This document shows positions 23,657-32,422 of a stretch of DNA of 64,000 nucleotides, piece after piece. Origin of the DNA: JACVRW01 sp963764665 (lineage in GTDB: Bacteria > Actinomycetota > Thermoleophilia > Solirubrobacterales > Thermoleophilaceae); assembly GCA_963764665.1 (NCBI GenBank), contig CAVXTL010000002.1, forward strand, positions 62,001 to 126,000, given 5' to 3'. Position 1 is the first letter of the stretch. Each line of letters opens with the position of its first letter. The notes under the pieces were generated by a model that saw only the letters and a list, made by a program, of their open reading frames with translations, had not been told where the DNA came from and ran no database searches. The translations under genes were made by a program, and so were the position numbers.

Positions 23657-24768
23657 GCCTGCTGGCCGACGACGCTCTCCGCTATCTCCGAGCGCGCCGC
23701 GGCGATGCGCGCGATGCCCTCCGTGATCAGCTCCGGCGGCACGCCCGAGTAGGCGATCCGGAGCGCGCTCTCCCCGCCCTCGAGCAGGAAGTCCGTGCCC
23801 TTCACGAAGACCACGCCGCGCTCCGCGGCGGCCTTCTCGATCGCGGACACGTCGGTGCCGTCGGGCAGGTCCACCCAGAGGAAGTAGCCGCCCTCGGGCG
23901 TCACGAAGCGGGCGTCGGGCAGGTGGCGCTCGAGCGCGGCCGATGTGGCGTCGCGGCGCTCGCGCAGCGCCGCCTTGACCGTCGCGATGGAGTCGTCGAT
24001 CGCGCCCGAGTCGCAGAACTCGGCCACGATCGCCTGGGCCACCATGCTCGGCGAGATGTAGGTGCTGGTGGCCAGCTTGCGGATCGCGCCGATCGTGTCG
24101 GCGCTGCCCACCAGGTAGCCCACACGGATGCCCGGGCACACCGTCTTCGAGAACGACGACGCGTACACGACGCTGCCGCGCTCGTCGAGCGAGAGCATCG
24201 TGGGCTGGTCCTCGCCCTCGAAGCGCAGCTCCACGTACGGGTCGTCCTCGAAGATCGTGAACTCGTACTCGGCGGCCAGGTCGAGCAGGCGCCGGCGCTT
24301 GTCGAGCGAGAGCGTGCAGCCGGCCGGGTTCTGGAAGTTGGGGATGATGTGGGCGAGCCGCGGCCGCGCCCCCGCGTCGAGGGCCTGCTCGAGCGCCCCC
24401 ACGTCGATCCCGTCCGGCTCGAGCGGGATCGCGAGGATGTCGGCGCCCAGGTTCTTCAGTGCCAGGAGCGTGCGGTCGTAGGTCGGGGCCTCGACCACCA
24501 CGAGGTCACCGGGTCCCACCATCTGCTGGAAGAGGAAGGCGTCCGCCTGCATCGACCCGTTGGTGGCGATCACCTGATCCGGATCGACGCCGTGCTTCTC
24601 GGCGATCCAGGCGATCAGTCGCGGATAGCCGGCGGACGTCCCGTACGAGAAAGCGCCCGCGGGATCGCGCTCGAAGGCGCGCTGCGAGGCCGCGCGGAGC
24701 TCATCGACGGCGATGATGTCGAGCGACGGAGCTCCCCGCGCGAGCGAGATGTTGGTGGCGGCAGACAT
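23653..24768 (-). CDS. PLP-dependent aminotransferase (class I/II)
   Basis: 371 residues. Fold-type I aminotransferase: NGSMQADAFLF and VEAPTYDRTL in the substrate region, IIPNFQNPAGCTL, and the Schiff-base lysine in ASSFSKTVCPGIRVGY. These match the 2-aminoadipate/aromatic (LysN/AroH-like) group that is also fused in MocR regulators, but there is no DNA-binding domain. The ATG at 24768 is chosen because TATCGT (24781-24776) ends seven bases before it; an in-frame GTG at 24777 is the alternative. Substrate not determined. Confidence 0.87.
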   Translation of the reverse strand: MSAATNISLARGAPSLDIIAVDELRAASQRAFERDPAGAFSYGTSAGYPRLIAWIAEKHGVDPDQVIATNGSMQADAFLFQQMVGPGDLVVVEAPTYDRTLLALKNLGADILAIPLEPDGIDVGALEQALDAGARPRLAHIIPNFQNPAGCTLSLDKRRRLLDLAAEYEFTIFEDDPYVELRFEGEDQPTMLSLDERGSVVYASSFSKTVCPGIRVGYLVGSADTIGAIRKLATSTYISPSMVAQAIVAEFCDSGAIDDSIATVKAALRERRDATSAALERHLPDARFVTPEGGYFLWVDLPDGTDVSAIEKAAAERGVVFVKGTDFLLEGGESALRIAYSGVPPELITEGIARIAAARSEIAESVVGQQA

Positions 24769-24830
24769 GGCGGCCACGATAACGACGCGGGTGGCCGAGC
24801 GTCAGGCCGCGCTTTGCGCCCCGATGCCTT

Positions 24831-25529
24831 CTATACGGCGCGGGCGTACAGGATGACGTTGTCGCGGTAGCCCGTGTCCGGCGAGAACGGGCCGCCGCAG
24901 GTGACCAGCACGAGCATCGGCCGCTTGGAGACCCCGTACACCGAGCCCGCGGGGAAGTGGCTCTTCTCGATCTGGCGCCGGCGCACGACGGCGAAGCGGC
25001 GGGTGACTCCGCGACGGTCGCGGACGCTGATGCGGCTTCCGAGCGGCTGCTGGAGCAGGCTGTAGAAGAGCGCCGGGCCGTCCTTCGAATCCACGTGGCT
25101 CACGATCACCGCGCGGCCGAGCTCACCGGGCCTGGGCCCACCCGCGAACCAGCCCGCCCGTCCCGGCGGAGGGATCTCGAGCTTGCCGTGCTCGACGCCC
25201 ATGCGCTGCACGGGGCCCGAGCTGCCGGCGGCGGGGATGGTGATGCGATCTGGCACTCCGGGCCTGCGCCCGGACGCGGCCGGCGCGGCCCGGCGCGGCT
25301 TGGGAGCCGGCGGGAGGCGAACCGTGTTGCCGGCCTGGCTGGGGTCGAGCGTTAGCGCGGCCATGAGCGAACCGACCGTCGGCGCCTTGACCTGCTCGGG
25401 CTCGTTCGACAGGCCGATCGACTCCTCCCCGGGCGCGAGCCAGGCCGCCGCGGCTCCCGCGAGCGCGGCTGACACGACGATCGAGAGCAGAAGGCCGACG
25501 GCCGGCCGGATGCGTCTAGTGGCGCCCAC
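24831..25529 (-). CDS. Class F sortase
   Basis: 232 residues. An N-terminal anchor helix (about 10-30) precedes a Pro-rich spacer and the sortase barrel (about 93-232). The catalytic triad is visible: His145 in IVSHVDSKDG, Cys211 in LVTCGGPF and Arg222 in GYRDNVILYA. The TCGG form is typical of class F, which is common in actinobacteria. It cleaves LPxTG-like signals and transfers the protein to the wall. The GTG lies 14 bases inside the 3' end of the DUF4397 gene, so that protein is the likely substrate or partner. Confidence 0.9.
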   Translation of the reverse strand: MGATRRIRPAVGLLLSIVVSAALAGAAAAWLAPGEESIGLSNEPEQVKAPTVGSLMAALTLDPSQAGNTVRLPPAPKPRRAAPAASGRRPGVPDRITIPAAGSSGPVQRMGVEHGKLEIPPPGRAGWFAGGPRPGELGRAVIVSHVDSKDGPALFYSLLQQPLGSRISVRDRRGVTRRFAVVRRRQIEKSHFPAGSVYGVSKRPMLVLVTCGGPFSPDTGYRDNVILYARAV

Positions 25530-27411
25530 CGCGACGCGCTGCGATGAGGCCTGTCACGACCAGCGCGGCTCCCGACACGACGAGGAAGTTCACCTTGTGC
25601 GGACGGTCCGCGCCGGTGGCGCTGGCGGCGGGCCGAGAGCTGGTGCTGCTCCAGGTCCGCACCGCGGGAGTCTCGTCCACGGGAGCCGGCTCGGCGACCT
25701 CGACGGCGTCGACCACGACCTCCTCGACGATGTCGACCGGGGCGGGCGCCTCGACGACCTCGGTGGGCTCCACGACGATCTCCTGGACCGGCTCGGGGTC
25801 GGGCTCCGGCGTGGGCTCGGGGGCGAACGCCGCGGGCGGCTCGGGGGCCGGCTCGTCCGCGGTCGCGGGCTCGGGGATCCACGATCCCGTCCAGGGCTCG
25901 TCGGCCTCGGGCGCGATCGGATCGGGCAGGACTGCCGGCACCGGGGGGTAGGGCGCGGGGGCGGGACCCTCGGGCCACGGCGAGAGCGGCCGCGGGGCCT
26001 CGGGGGCGGGAGCGTCCACCGGCGTGGAGCCGAACAGCAGCGGCGTGGGCGCGGGGGTCGTGGGCTCCGGGGTGTCGGAGTCGCCTGCCGCCACGGCCTC
26101 GCCGGCCGGGACCTTGTCGGGCTCGGGCTCCGGGTCGGGGCGGATGAAGCGCGGGAACGACGGCGGCGCCGGCGCGGCGGCCTCGTCGTCGTCGGGGCGG
26201 ACGAAGCTCGGGGCGGCGGGCGCGACGGGAGCAGCCTCGGCCTCCGAGCGCGCGAAGCGGCCGGTCGGCGCTGGAGCGGGGGCCCAGCGCTCGCCCGGGG
26301 GCGGGGTCCAGAGGGCGGGCGCCGGGACGGCGGGCGCGTCCACGATCGCCTCCTCGGGCTCGGCCGAGTGGTGGCCGTTGCCGTTGGACTCGACCACGGT
26401 CGAGGGGCGGGGGGACATGGGGGGAAGCGGGGGAATCGGCCGGGAGGTGGCCACAGGCGCTGCCGCGACCGCGGGCGCCTCGATGACCGCGGGCGCCTCG
26501 ACCACGATCTCCTCCCCCTCGGGCGCGTCCGCCACGAGGGGCGGGCCGGCCGCCACCGAGGACGGAGCGGGCGGGCCCGCGCTCAGAGCGGGCGTGGCCA
26601 CCTGCAGGGTGCCGCGCGAGCGGGTGCGCCGGGCAAGCATGTACGAGGCGCCACCGAGCGTGCCGCCGATGAGGGAGGAGCCGAGGATGAGCAGCCATGC
26701 GCCGCCCGATGTGGCGCCGCCCAGCCCGGTGGCCGGAGCCGTGACGGGTCCGGCGGTTCCGTCGGTGGTGAGCACGATCTGAGCGGGCATGCCCGCGCTG
26801 CCGACGACGAACCCGCTGGCCGCGGTGCCGGCGACGGAGCGCACCTGCGCCTCGACGAGGGCACCGCCCTGGCCGCCGGGTCGCGTGACGGCCACGGAGT
26901 GGCGCCCGGGGGGCACGGGGAGATATCCGGTGGCGTCGCCGAGCCCCACATCGGACGCGACGACCTTGCCGTCCACGCGGACGTCGGCCTTGCCGACCTC
27001 GGACGCCACGTGGATCGCGCGGAGGGTGGCCTTTCCCGGCTGGACGCCGTCGTCCTGGTACACGAGCAGGTCGACGCCCTTGTCGGTGCCCACGGCGACC
27101 ACGGTGTGCCTGCCTGGGCCGAGGCGGACAACCTCGGTCGCGACCGGCGAAGACTGGCCGTTCAGGATAAGTCGGAGGCGCGTCTGACCTGGACGAAAGA
27201 CCTGGTATCCACTGGGCTTTGCGAAGGCCGACGGAAGGCGCGGACCGCCCTTCTCAACCAGCAGGGAGGCGGGTCCGGCCCCTGCGACGGCGTGCAGGAA
27301 ACGGACCTGAGTCTGGTCTGACTGCGCCTGAGAAGGCATAGTCGGTATTACGATCGAAGTGAGTGCGGCTGCTCCGAGCGTCGCGCCCTTCTTGGCTGTG
27401 CTTCGCTTCAT
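25516..27411 (-). CDS. DUF4397 surface protein with internal sorting-like signal and long Pro/Ala/Glu tail
   Basis: 631 residues. A signal peptide (1-30) is followed by two DUF4397 units (VRFLHAVAGAGPASLLVEKG and LRAIHVASEVGKADVRVDGK). At 225-229 there is APATG, then a hydrophobic stretch (237-259) and RRTRSR, the layout of a cell-wall sorting signal that would normally end the protein. Instead the chain continues through about 340 residues rich in Pro, Ala, Glu and Val to a second helix (about 605-624) and a basic end, with no LPxTG before it. The ATG is six bases after TAGCAT (leaderless). Overlaps the sortase gene; divergent from the sigma-like membrane protein. Confidence 0.85.
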   Translation of the reverse strand: MKRSTAKKGATLGAAALTSIVIPTMPSQAQSDQTQVRFLHAVAGAGPASLLVEKGGPRLPSAFAKPSGYQVFRPGQTRLRLILNGQSSPVATEVVRLGPGRHTVVAVGTDKGVDLLVYQDDGVQPGKATLRAIHVASEVGKADVRVDGKVVASDVGLGDATGYLPVPPGRHSVAVTRPGGQGGALVEAQVRSVAGTAASGFVVGSAGMPAQIVLTTDGTAGPVTAPATGLGGATSGGAWLLILGSSLIGGTLGGASYMLARRTRSRGTLQVATPALSAGPPAPSSVAAGPPLVADAPEGEEIVVEAPAVIEAPAVAAAPVATSRPIPPLPPMSPRPSTVVESNGNGHHSAEPEEAIVDAPAVPAPALWTPPPGERWAPAPAPTGRFARSEAEAAPVAPAAPSFVRPDDDEAAAPAPPSFPRFIRPDPEPEPDKVPAGEAVAAGDSDTPEPTTPAPTPLLFGSTPVDAPAPEAPRPLSPWPEGPAPAPYPPVPAVLPDPIAPEADEPWTGSWIPEPATADEPAPEPPAAFAPEPTPEPDPEPVQEIVVEPTEVVEAPAPVDIVEEVVVDAVEVAEPAPVDETPAVRTWSSTSSRPAASATGADRPHKVNFLVVSGAALVVTGLIAARRGGRH

Positions 27412-27417
27412 CTAGTC

Positions 27418-27423
27418 ATGCTA
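27418..27423 (-). promoter_or_regulatory. -10 element TAGCAT for the DUF4397-sortase operon
   Basis: TAGCAT on the minus strand ends six bases before the ATG at 27411. It overlaps the ATG of the divergent gene at 27418, so the two genes cannot be transcribed independently without interference. Confidence 0.45.
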
Positions 27424-28278
27424 ACCCGGGAAAGAGAAATCGGGAGATCGCTCCAGAAGGCTGATCCACAGGATCGGGCCCTCCTGGACCTCTCACTCCG
27501 CCGCAAGGTCAAGGACAACGTTGTGGCCGCTGTGCTCCGTTTGCAGCCGGAAGAGGTGGTCCACCATCGTGCGGCCGCCCTCGACCGGCTGGCCGCGGAC
27601 CTCGGGATCTACGACGATGCCGAACGCGCCAGGTTGTCCGACCTGCTCGCGGAGCTTCCCGCTGAGGAGTGGCCCGACGACACGGCCAACGGCAAGGCCG
27701 AGGCCACGCCGGCCGGCCAGGGCCCGGCCGAGCCGCCCGCGGCGGTCGAGCCGCCCCCAGCGCCCAAGCCTCCCGCGGCGCCCAAGCCGGTCAAGCGCAA
27801 CCGCCGCCGGCGGCCGCTTCTGGCCGCCGGGGTGATCGTGGTCGGCGCCATCCTCGGAGCCTTCATCGGGCTGGTGCTCTTCGGCGGCGGCTCCGACGAC
27901 GACAAGGGTGAGCCGGCAGCAGCCCAGGCACCGGCGCCGCCGGCCGCCAAGAGCGTCGACCTGACCGCGATCGCGCCGGACTTCGCCGCGCGAGGCACCG
28001 CGAGCATCGAGGGCAGCCGGGCCGACAGCCGGCTCGTTCTGTCGCTGCGGGACCTGCCGCCGCGCGAGGAGGCATATGCCGTCTGGCTCTACAACGACCT
28101 GACCGACGCCGTGCTCGTGGACCGGGTGGTGGGCAGCTCGCTCGAGGTGAACAAGGTCCTGCCGGCCGATCCGGCCGGCTACAAGTACATCGACGTGTCG
28201 CGCGAGCCGATCGACGACAACCCGAATCACAGCGGCGCGAGCCTGATGCGCGTGCCGATCGCCGACCTGACCGAGTGA
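27418..28278 (+). CDS. Single-pass membrane protein: sigma-region-4-like head and RskA-like outer domain
   Basis: 286 residues. The cytoplasmic head (about 1-85) has a sigma-70 region-4-like helical pattern (DRALLDLSLRRKVKDNVVAA followed by EEVVHHRAAALDRLAADLG). A Pro/Ala linker and Arg-rich KRNRRRRP lead into one membrane helix (about 140-162). The outer domain (about 180-286) resembles the anti-sigma RskA C-terminal domain (EEAYAVWLYNDL, VSREPIDDN, NHSGASLMRV). It may sense the envelope and control the divergent sortase operon; this is inference. Only six bases separate the two ATG codons, and no good -10 is seen for this gene. Confidence 0.7.
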   Translation: MLTREREIGRSLQKADPQDRALLDLSLRRKVKDNVVAAVLRLQPEEVVHHRAAALDRLAADLGIYDDAERARLSDLLAELPAEEWPDDTANGKAEATPAGQGPAEPPAAVEPPPAPKPPAAPKPVKRNRRRRPLLAAGVIVVGAILGAFIGLVLFGGGSDDDKGEPAAAQAPAPPAAKSVDLTAIAPDFAARGTASIEGSRADSRLVLSLRDLPPREEAYAVWLYNDLTDAVLVDRVVGSSLEVNKVLPADPAGYKYIDVSREPIDDNPNHSGASLMRVPIADLTE

Positions 28279-28330
28279 GCATCGGTGCGCAGCCGGCCGA
28301 GCCGGCTGCTTCCGCCAAACAGCCGCGGGG

Positions 28331-29212
28331 CTAGACGCGCGCGCCGAGCACTTCGATCGCGATCTCCGCGACCTGCGTGGGGTTGCGGCCCACCCGCACG
28401 CCCTTGGCCTCGAGCGCCTCGGCCTTCGCCTGGGCGGTACCGGCAGAGCCGGACACGATCGCACCGGCGTGCCCCATGGTCTTGCCGGGTGGCGCGGTGA
28501 AGCCCGCGATGTAGGCCACCACGGGCTTGGTCACGTGCTCGGCGATGTAGTCCGCCGCGCGCTCCTCGGCGTCGCCGCCGATCTCGCCCGAGAGCACGAT
28601 CAGCTCGGTCTCCGGATCGGCCTCGAACAGCTCGATCACGTCGATGAAGCTTGAGCCCGGGACCGGGTCGCCGCCGATGCCCACGATCGAGCTGTTACCG
28701 AATCCGCTCTGGGCCAGCTCGTTGCCGATCTGGTAGGTGAGGGTGCCCGAGCGCGAGACCACGCCGACGTTCCCCTCCTTGAAGAAGGAGGCTGGGATGA
28801 TCCCCACGTTGGCCTTGCCGGGGGAGAGGATCCCCGGGCAGTTCGGGCCCACCAGCCGTACGTTGGGGTTGCGGGCGAGGTGGTTGTAGACCTTGAGCTC
28901 GTCGTGGGCCGGGATCCCCTCGGTGATGGTCACGATCAGCTCGATGCCGGCGTCCTCGGCCTCGAGGATCGAGTCGGCCGCGAATCGCGGCGGCACGAAC
29001 ACCATCGCGGTGTTGGCGCCCGTCTCCTCCACGGCCTCGTGGAAGGTGTCGAACACCGGGATGCCCTCCACGTCCTGGCCGCCCTTGCCGGGGGTGACCC
29101 CGGACACGACCTGGGTGCCGTAGCTGCGGTTGTTCAGCGAGTGGAAGGTGCCCTCGCGGCCGGTGATGCCGGACACGCAGAGACGCGTGTTGTTGTCGAC
29201 GAGGACAGCCAT
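28331..29212 (-). CDS. sucD: Succinate-CoA ligase (ADP/GDP-forming) alpha subunit
   Basis: 293 residues, usual family length. The nucleotide-binding SGITGREGTFHSL, VGPNCPGILSPGKANVGI, the VVSRSGTLTYQ loop and the phosphorylated-histidine region GKTMGHAGAIV (catalytic His) are all present. With SucC it converts succinyl-CoA and Pi plus NDP to succinate, CoA and NTP in the citric acid cycle. The ATG is immediately adjacent to the sucC stop. Confidence 0.97.
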   Translation of the reverse strand: MAVLVDNNTRLCVSGITGREGTFHSLNNRSYGTQVVSGVTPGKGGQDVEGIPVFDTFHEAVEETGANTAMVFVPPRFAADSILEAEDAGIELIVTITEGIPAHDELKVYNHLARNPNVRLVGPNCPGILSPGKANVGIIPASFFKEGNVGVVSRSGTLTYQIGNELAQSGFGNSSIVGIGGDPVPGSSFIDVIELFEADPETELIVLSGEIGGDAEERAADYIAEHVTKPVVAYIAGFTAPPGKTMGHAGAIVSGSAGTAQAKAEALEAKGVRVGRNPTQVAEIAIEVLGARV

Positions 29213-30352
29213 CTAGTGCGCCAGCTCCACGACCCGGTTGGCCGCGTCGAGCATCGTGGACTCCGTGTGCACGTTCGGCAGGTTCGCCTCGGCCAGGAGG
29301 CGCCGGCCCTCCACGTCGTTGGTGCCGTCGAGCCTGACCACGAACGGGACGGTCGGCTCGATCTGGACGAATGCCTGGATCAGCCCGCGCGCCACCTCGT
29401 CGCAGCGGGTGATGCCTCCGAAGATGTTGAACAGCACGGCGGTGACCTGCGGGTTGGAGAGGATGACCTCCACAGCGCTCGTGATCGCCTCCGCCTTCGA
29501 GCCGCCGCCGGCGTCGAGGAAGTTCGCGGGCCGGCCGCCCGCCTGGGCCACCACGTCGAGGGTGGACATCACGAGCCCGGCGCCGTTGCCGAGGATCCCG
29601 ATGTTGCCGTCGAGCGCCACGTAGGTCAGATCGCGCTCCCTGGCCATCCGCTCCTGCGGGTCCTCAGCCGAGATGTTCCGGAACTCGGCCGAGTCGGGGT
29701 GGCGGTAGAGGGCGTTGTCGTCGAGGGTGACCTTTGCGTCCAGTGCCACGACCTCGCGCGCCTTCGTGACCAGCAGGGGGTTGACCTCGACGAGCATCGC
29801 GTCCTCGGCCACGAACGTCTCGTAGAGCCTGGCGAGCATCGCGCCCACCGGCCGGATCACGTCGGCGGCGATGCCGGCGTCGTAGGCGAGCCGGCGGCCG
29901 TGGAAGTCCTGGAACCCGATCAGCGGGTCCACGTGGAGCTTGGCCATCGCCGTGGGGTCCTCCTCGACGATCGCCTCCACGTCCATGCCGCCCATCCGCG
30001 AGAGCATCGCCATCGGCTTCTTGGCCCCGCGGTCGAACACGATCGCGGCGTAGTACTCCTCGTCTATGTCGGACGCGCTCTCCACGTAGAGCTCGTGCAC
30101 GGTCAGCCCGCGAATGTCCATCCCGAGGATCGCCTTGGCGTGGGTCTCGGCCTCCGTGCGGTCGGCGGCGAGCTTGATCCCGCCGGCCTTGCCGCGCCCG
30201 CCGATCTGCACCTGCGCCTTGATGACCACCGGGTATCCCAGTTCCTGAGCGGCTTCCACCGCCTCGGCCACCGAAGTGGCGTGGCGACCAGCCGGCACGG
30301 GCACGCCGTGCTTGGAGAACAGCTGCTTGCCTTGGTATTCGAGGAGGTCCAT
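29213..30352 (-). CDS. sucC: Succinate-CoA ligase beta subunit
   Basis: 379 residues with the ATP-grasp N-terminal domain (MDLLEYQGKQLFSKHG, VVIKAQVQIGGRGKAGG) and the C-terminal ligase domain containing NFLDAGGGSKAE and LFNIFGGITRCDEVARG. It partners SucD, encoded next with no gap. The ATG at 30352 is divergent from the haloacid-dehalogenase-like gene across 60 bases. Together with the carboxylase and mutase genes of this window it would complete propionyl-CoA breakdown. Confidence 0.97.
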   Translation of the reverse strand: MDLLEYQGKQLFSKHGVPVPAGRHATSVAEAVEAAQELGYPVVIKAQVQIGGRGKAGGIKLAADRTEAETHAKAILGMDIRGLTVHELYVESASDIDEEYYAAIVFDRGAKKPMAMLSRMGGMDVEAIVEEDPTAMAKLHVDPLIGFQDFHGRRLAYDAGIAADVIRPVGAMLARLYETFVAEDAMLVEVNPLLVTKAREVVALDAKVTLDDNALYRHPDSAEFRNISAEDPQERMARERDLTYVALDGNIGILGNGAGLVMSTLDVVAQAGGRPANFLDAGGGSKAEAITSAVEVILSNPQVTAVLFNIFGGITRCDEVARGLIQAFVQIEPTVPFVVRLDGTNDVEGRRLLAEANLPNVHTESTMLDAANRVVELAH

Positions 30353-30412
30353 GAGGTAGATAGAGTGCTGCGCCGCGCGCCAGGACGGCGGCTGACCCTA
30401 TCGCAAGGCCAA

Positions 30413-31093
30413 ATGGCACTTCCCAAAGACGTCAAATTCGTCACTTTCGACTCCTACGGCACCCTCATCGACTGGGAGTCGGGGGTCTACGAGGCATTTC
30501 AGAAGGAGGCCGATCGTGACGGCTTCACGATCGACCGCGACGTGCTCGTGCCCCGCTTCATCGAGGTGCAGCGCGAGATCCAGCGCGGCTCCTACGAGCT
30601 CTACGCGGAGGTGCTTCGCCGCACGGCGGTCCGCGTCGCGGCCGAGCTGGGCTGGGATCTGGAGCCCTCGCGCTCGAACTTCCTCCCCGACAGCGTTCCG
30701 CGCTGGATGCCGTTCCGGGAGACCAACGCCCAGCTCGAGCGCTTCGGCAAGAAGTACGAGACCGGCATCCTCTCGAACATCGACGACAAGCTGCTCGGGG
30801 CCACGCGCAGGCACTTCCGCACCGACTTCGACCTCGTGGTCACCGCCCAGCAGGTGCGCAGCTACAAGCCCGATCCCGCCCACTTCAAGGAGTGCCAGCG
30901 CCGCATCGCGGGCCTCAAGAAGAACTGGGTGCACATCGCGTCCGGCTACCCGACCGACGTGGAGCCCTGCCTCAAGCTGAAGATCCCCGTGATCTGGGTC
31001 AACCGCCACGCAGAGGTCATCGAGGGCGCCAAGAAGCCCGACGGCGAGGTCAAGACCTTCCGCGACGCGGGCAAGCTCCTCAACGCCGCCTAG
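30413..31093 (+). CDS. Haloacid dehalogenase type II-like hydrolase (HAD superfamily)
   Basis: 226 residues. Motif I is TFDSYGTLIDW with the nucleophilic Asp and the S-Y-G-T-L-x-D-W form of 2-haloacid dehalogenases. Motif II is ILSNIDD, motif III the lysine in SYKPDPAHF, and motif IV YPTDVEP. In true dehalogenases several of these positions define the halide site; I cannot confirm activity. The MBL-fold gene follows 15 bases downstream, probably in one operon. Confidence 0.85.
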   Translation: MALPKDVKFVTFDSYGTLIDWESGVYEAFQKEADRDGFTIDRDVLVPRFIEVQREIQRGSYELYAEVLRRTAVRVAAELGWDLEPSRSNFLPDSVPRWMPFRETNAQLERFGKKYETGILSNIDDKLLGATRRHFRTDFDLVVTAQQVRSYKPDPAHFKECQRRIAGLKKNWVHIASGYPTDVEPCLKLKIPVIWVNRHAEVIEGAKKPDGEVKTFRDAGKLLNAA

Positions 31094-31108
31094 CCGCGGC
31101 TCCGGCGC

Positions 31109-31885
31109 ATGCGGGCGGTCTCCGTCCACCGCGACGCGCTCGTCGTGACGAGCCGGATGTGGCAGACCACCGCCACGGCCATCCGCTCGGGCGGCGAGGC
31201 CGTCCTGATCGACTCCCCGTACTTCCCCGACGAGCTGGAGGCGCTGGCGCCGCTGTTGGCGCAGGCGGGCTTCGAGCCGGACGGGCTGCTCGCCACCCAC
31301 GGCGACTTCGACCACCTGCTCGGCCGCCTGGCCTTTCCGGCCCTTGCGCTGGGAGTGGGGGAGCCCACCGCCCTGCGGCTGCGCGCCGAGCCCGGGGCGG
31401 CCCAGCGGGAGCTCCGCGACGAGGACGACGAGCACTACGTGTCGCGGCCGGCGCCGCTGAGCCTCGGGGCGGTGCAGGCGCTCCCGGTGCCGGGCCGGGT
31501 GGATCTGGGCAAGGTGGAGCTCGAGCTGCATCCGGCGGAGGGGCACACGGCCGACGGGCTGGCGGTGCTCGCGCGGGGGCTCGGCCTGCTCGTGGCGGGC
31601 GACTACCTGTCGGACGTGGAGCTTCCGATGATCTCGCCGGGCGGGTCGCTGGCGGACTACAGGGCCACGCTGGCGCGTCTGGCGCCGCTCGTGGAGGAGG
31701 CGGACACGGTGGTGCCCGGCCACGGGTCACCGCACGACCGCGCCACCGCTCTGCGGATCCTGGACGAGGACGTGGACTATCTCGATGCGCTCGAGCGCGG
31801 GGACGAGCGGCCGCCGCTGCCCGACGGTCGTGACGGCAAGGCGCAGCGGCGGCTTCACTCCGAGAACCTTCGCCAGATCGCCTAG
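31109..31885 (+). CDS. MBL-fold metallohydrolase
   Basis: 258 residues. The metal motif reads THGDFDHLLG rather than HxHxDH: the second histidine is Asp. Further ligands are the His in PAEGHTADGL, Asp in VAGDYLSDV and His in VVPGHGSP. The protein therefore keeps most of a glyoxalase-II-like binuclear site with one carboxylate substitution, a form I recall from other actinobacterial MBL proteins. Likely a thioester or lactone hydrolase, substrate unknown. Its stop shares the CTAG tetranucleotide with the convergent small gene. Confidence 0.85.
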   Translation: MRAVSVHRDALVVTSRMWQTTATAIRSGGEAVLIDSPYFPDELEALAPLLAQAGFEPDGLLATHGDFDHLLGRLAFPALALGVGEPTALRLRAEPGAAQRELRDEDDEHYVSRPAPLSLGAVQALPVPGRVDLGKVELELHPAEGHTADGLAVLARGLGLLVAGDYLSDVELPMISPGGSLADYRATLARLAPLVEEADTVVPGHGSPHDRATALRILDEDVDYLDALERGDERPPLPDGRDGKAQRRLHSENLRQIA

Positions 31886-32238
31886 GCCACCGCGGCGATC
31901 TCCTCCTGGTAGATCCCGATCGAGCGGCCGAGGCCGTCGCCGAGCACCGCCGGCACCACGCCCACGTTCTGCACGATCAGGGTGGCCCGAGCTGTGATGC
32001 GCTCGAACTCTTCGTCCACGAGCAGCGCGCCCACCTGGTCGCGGCTCCCGCGCAGGAGCGCGAAGCCGTCCAGGTCACCCCCGTGGGGCGTCAGCAGCAC
32101 CACCTCGAACGACTCGATCTTGCCGTCCTGCTCGAGACCGCTCCAATACTGGACGCTCTCGTTGAAGACCTCGAGGCCCTTCGCCTCGCGGTTCGGGATG
32201 TTCGCTCCCCATCCGATGAAGATCCCTGCTTCGGCCAT
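31882..32238 (-). CDS. Conserved small protein of unknown function
   Basis: 118 residues. The ATG at 32238 has a clear AGGAGG site eight bases upstream. The sequence (AGIFIGWGANIPNREAKGLE, then SFEVVLLTPHGGDLDGFALL) looks like a compact alpha+beta barrel of the dimeric-barrel type, with no catalytic residues recognised. It stands alone, convergent with the MBL gene. Confidence 0.72.
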   Translation of the reverse strand: MAEAGIFIGWGANIPNREAKGLEVFNESVQYWSGLEQDGKIESFEVVLLTPHGGDLDGFALLRGSRDQVGALLVDEEFERITARATLIVQNVGVVPAVLGDGLGRSIGIYQEEIAAVA

Positions 32239-32409
32239 GTGATCCTCCTGTCGGGGGCTGCAGCGAGTCCGTAGCGTTGGCCGACTCTAAAACGCCCCGA
32301 GGGACCGGGGCAAGTGCCGCGACTGACGAGGCGCCCCGCCCTCCGATTCGGGTGCCGCCGTCCACAAAGCATCGGCGGGTTGGGGCTGGTGGTGGGGGGC
32401 GCCGGAACA

Positions 32410-32415
32410 TAGACT
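32410..32415 (+). promoter_or_regulatory. -10 element TAGACT for the CehA-like gene
   Basis: TAGACT ends seven bases before GTG 32423 with no ribosome site between, indicating a leaderless start. The rest of the 184-base gap back to 32239 holds no gene. Confidence 0.5.
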
Positions 32416-32422
32416 CGCGCCC

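Noticed and set aside
25516..25620. Classical LPxTG sorting signal at the end of the DUF4397 protein
   Set aside because: The last helix and basic tail look right, but no LPxTG or close variant precedes them. The only similar motif, APATG, is at residues 225-229.
28880..30412. N-terminal 500 residues of a long plus-strand frame running into the haloacid dehalogenase gene
   Set aside because: It is antisense to sucC and sucD, His/Val/Arg-rich and without motifs. The real gene starts at ATG 30413.
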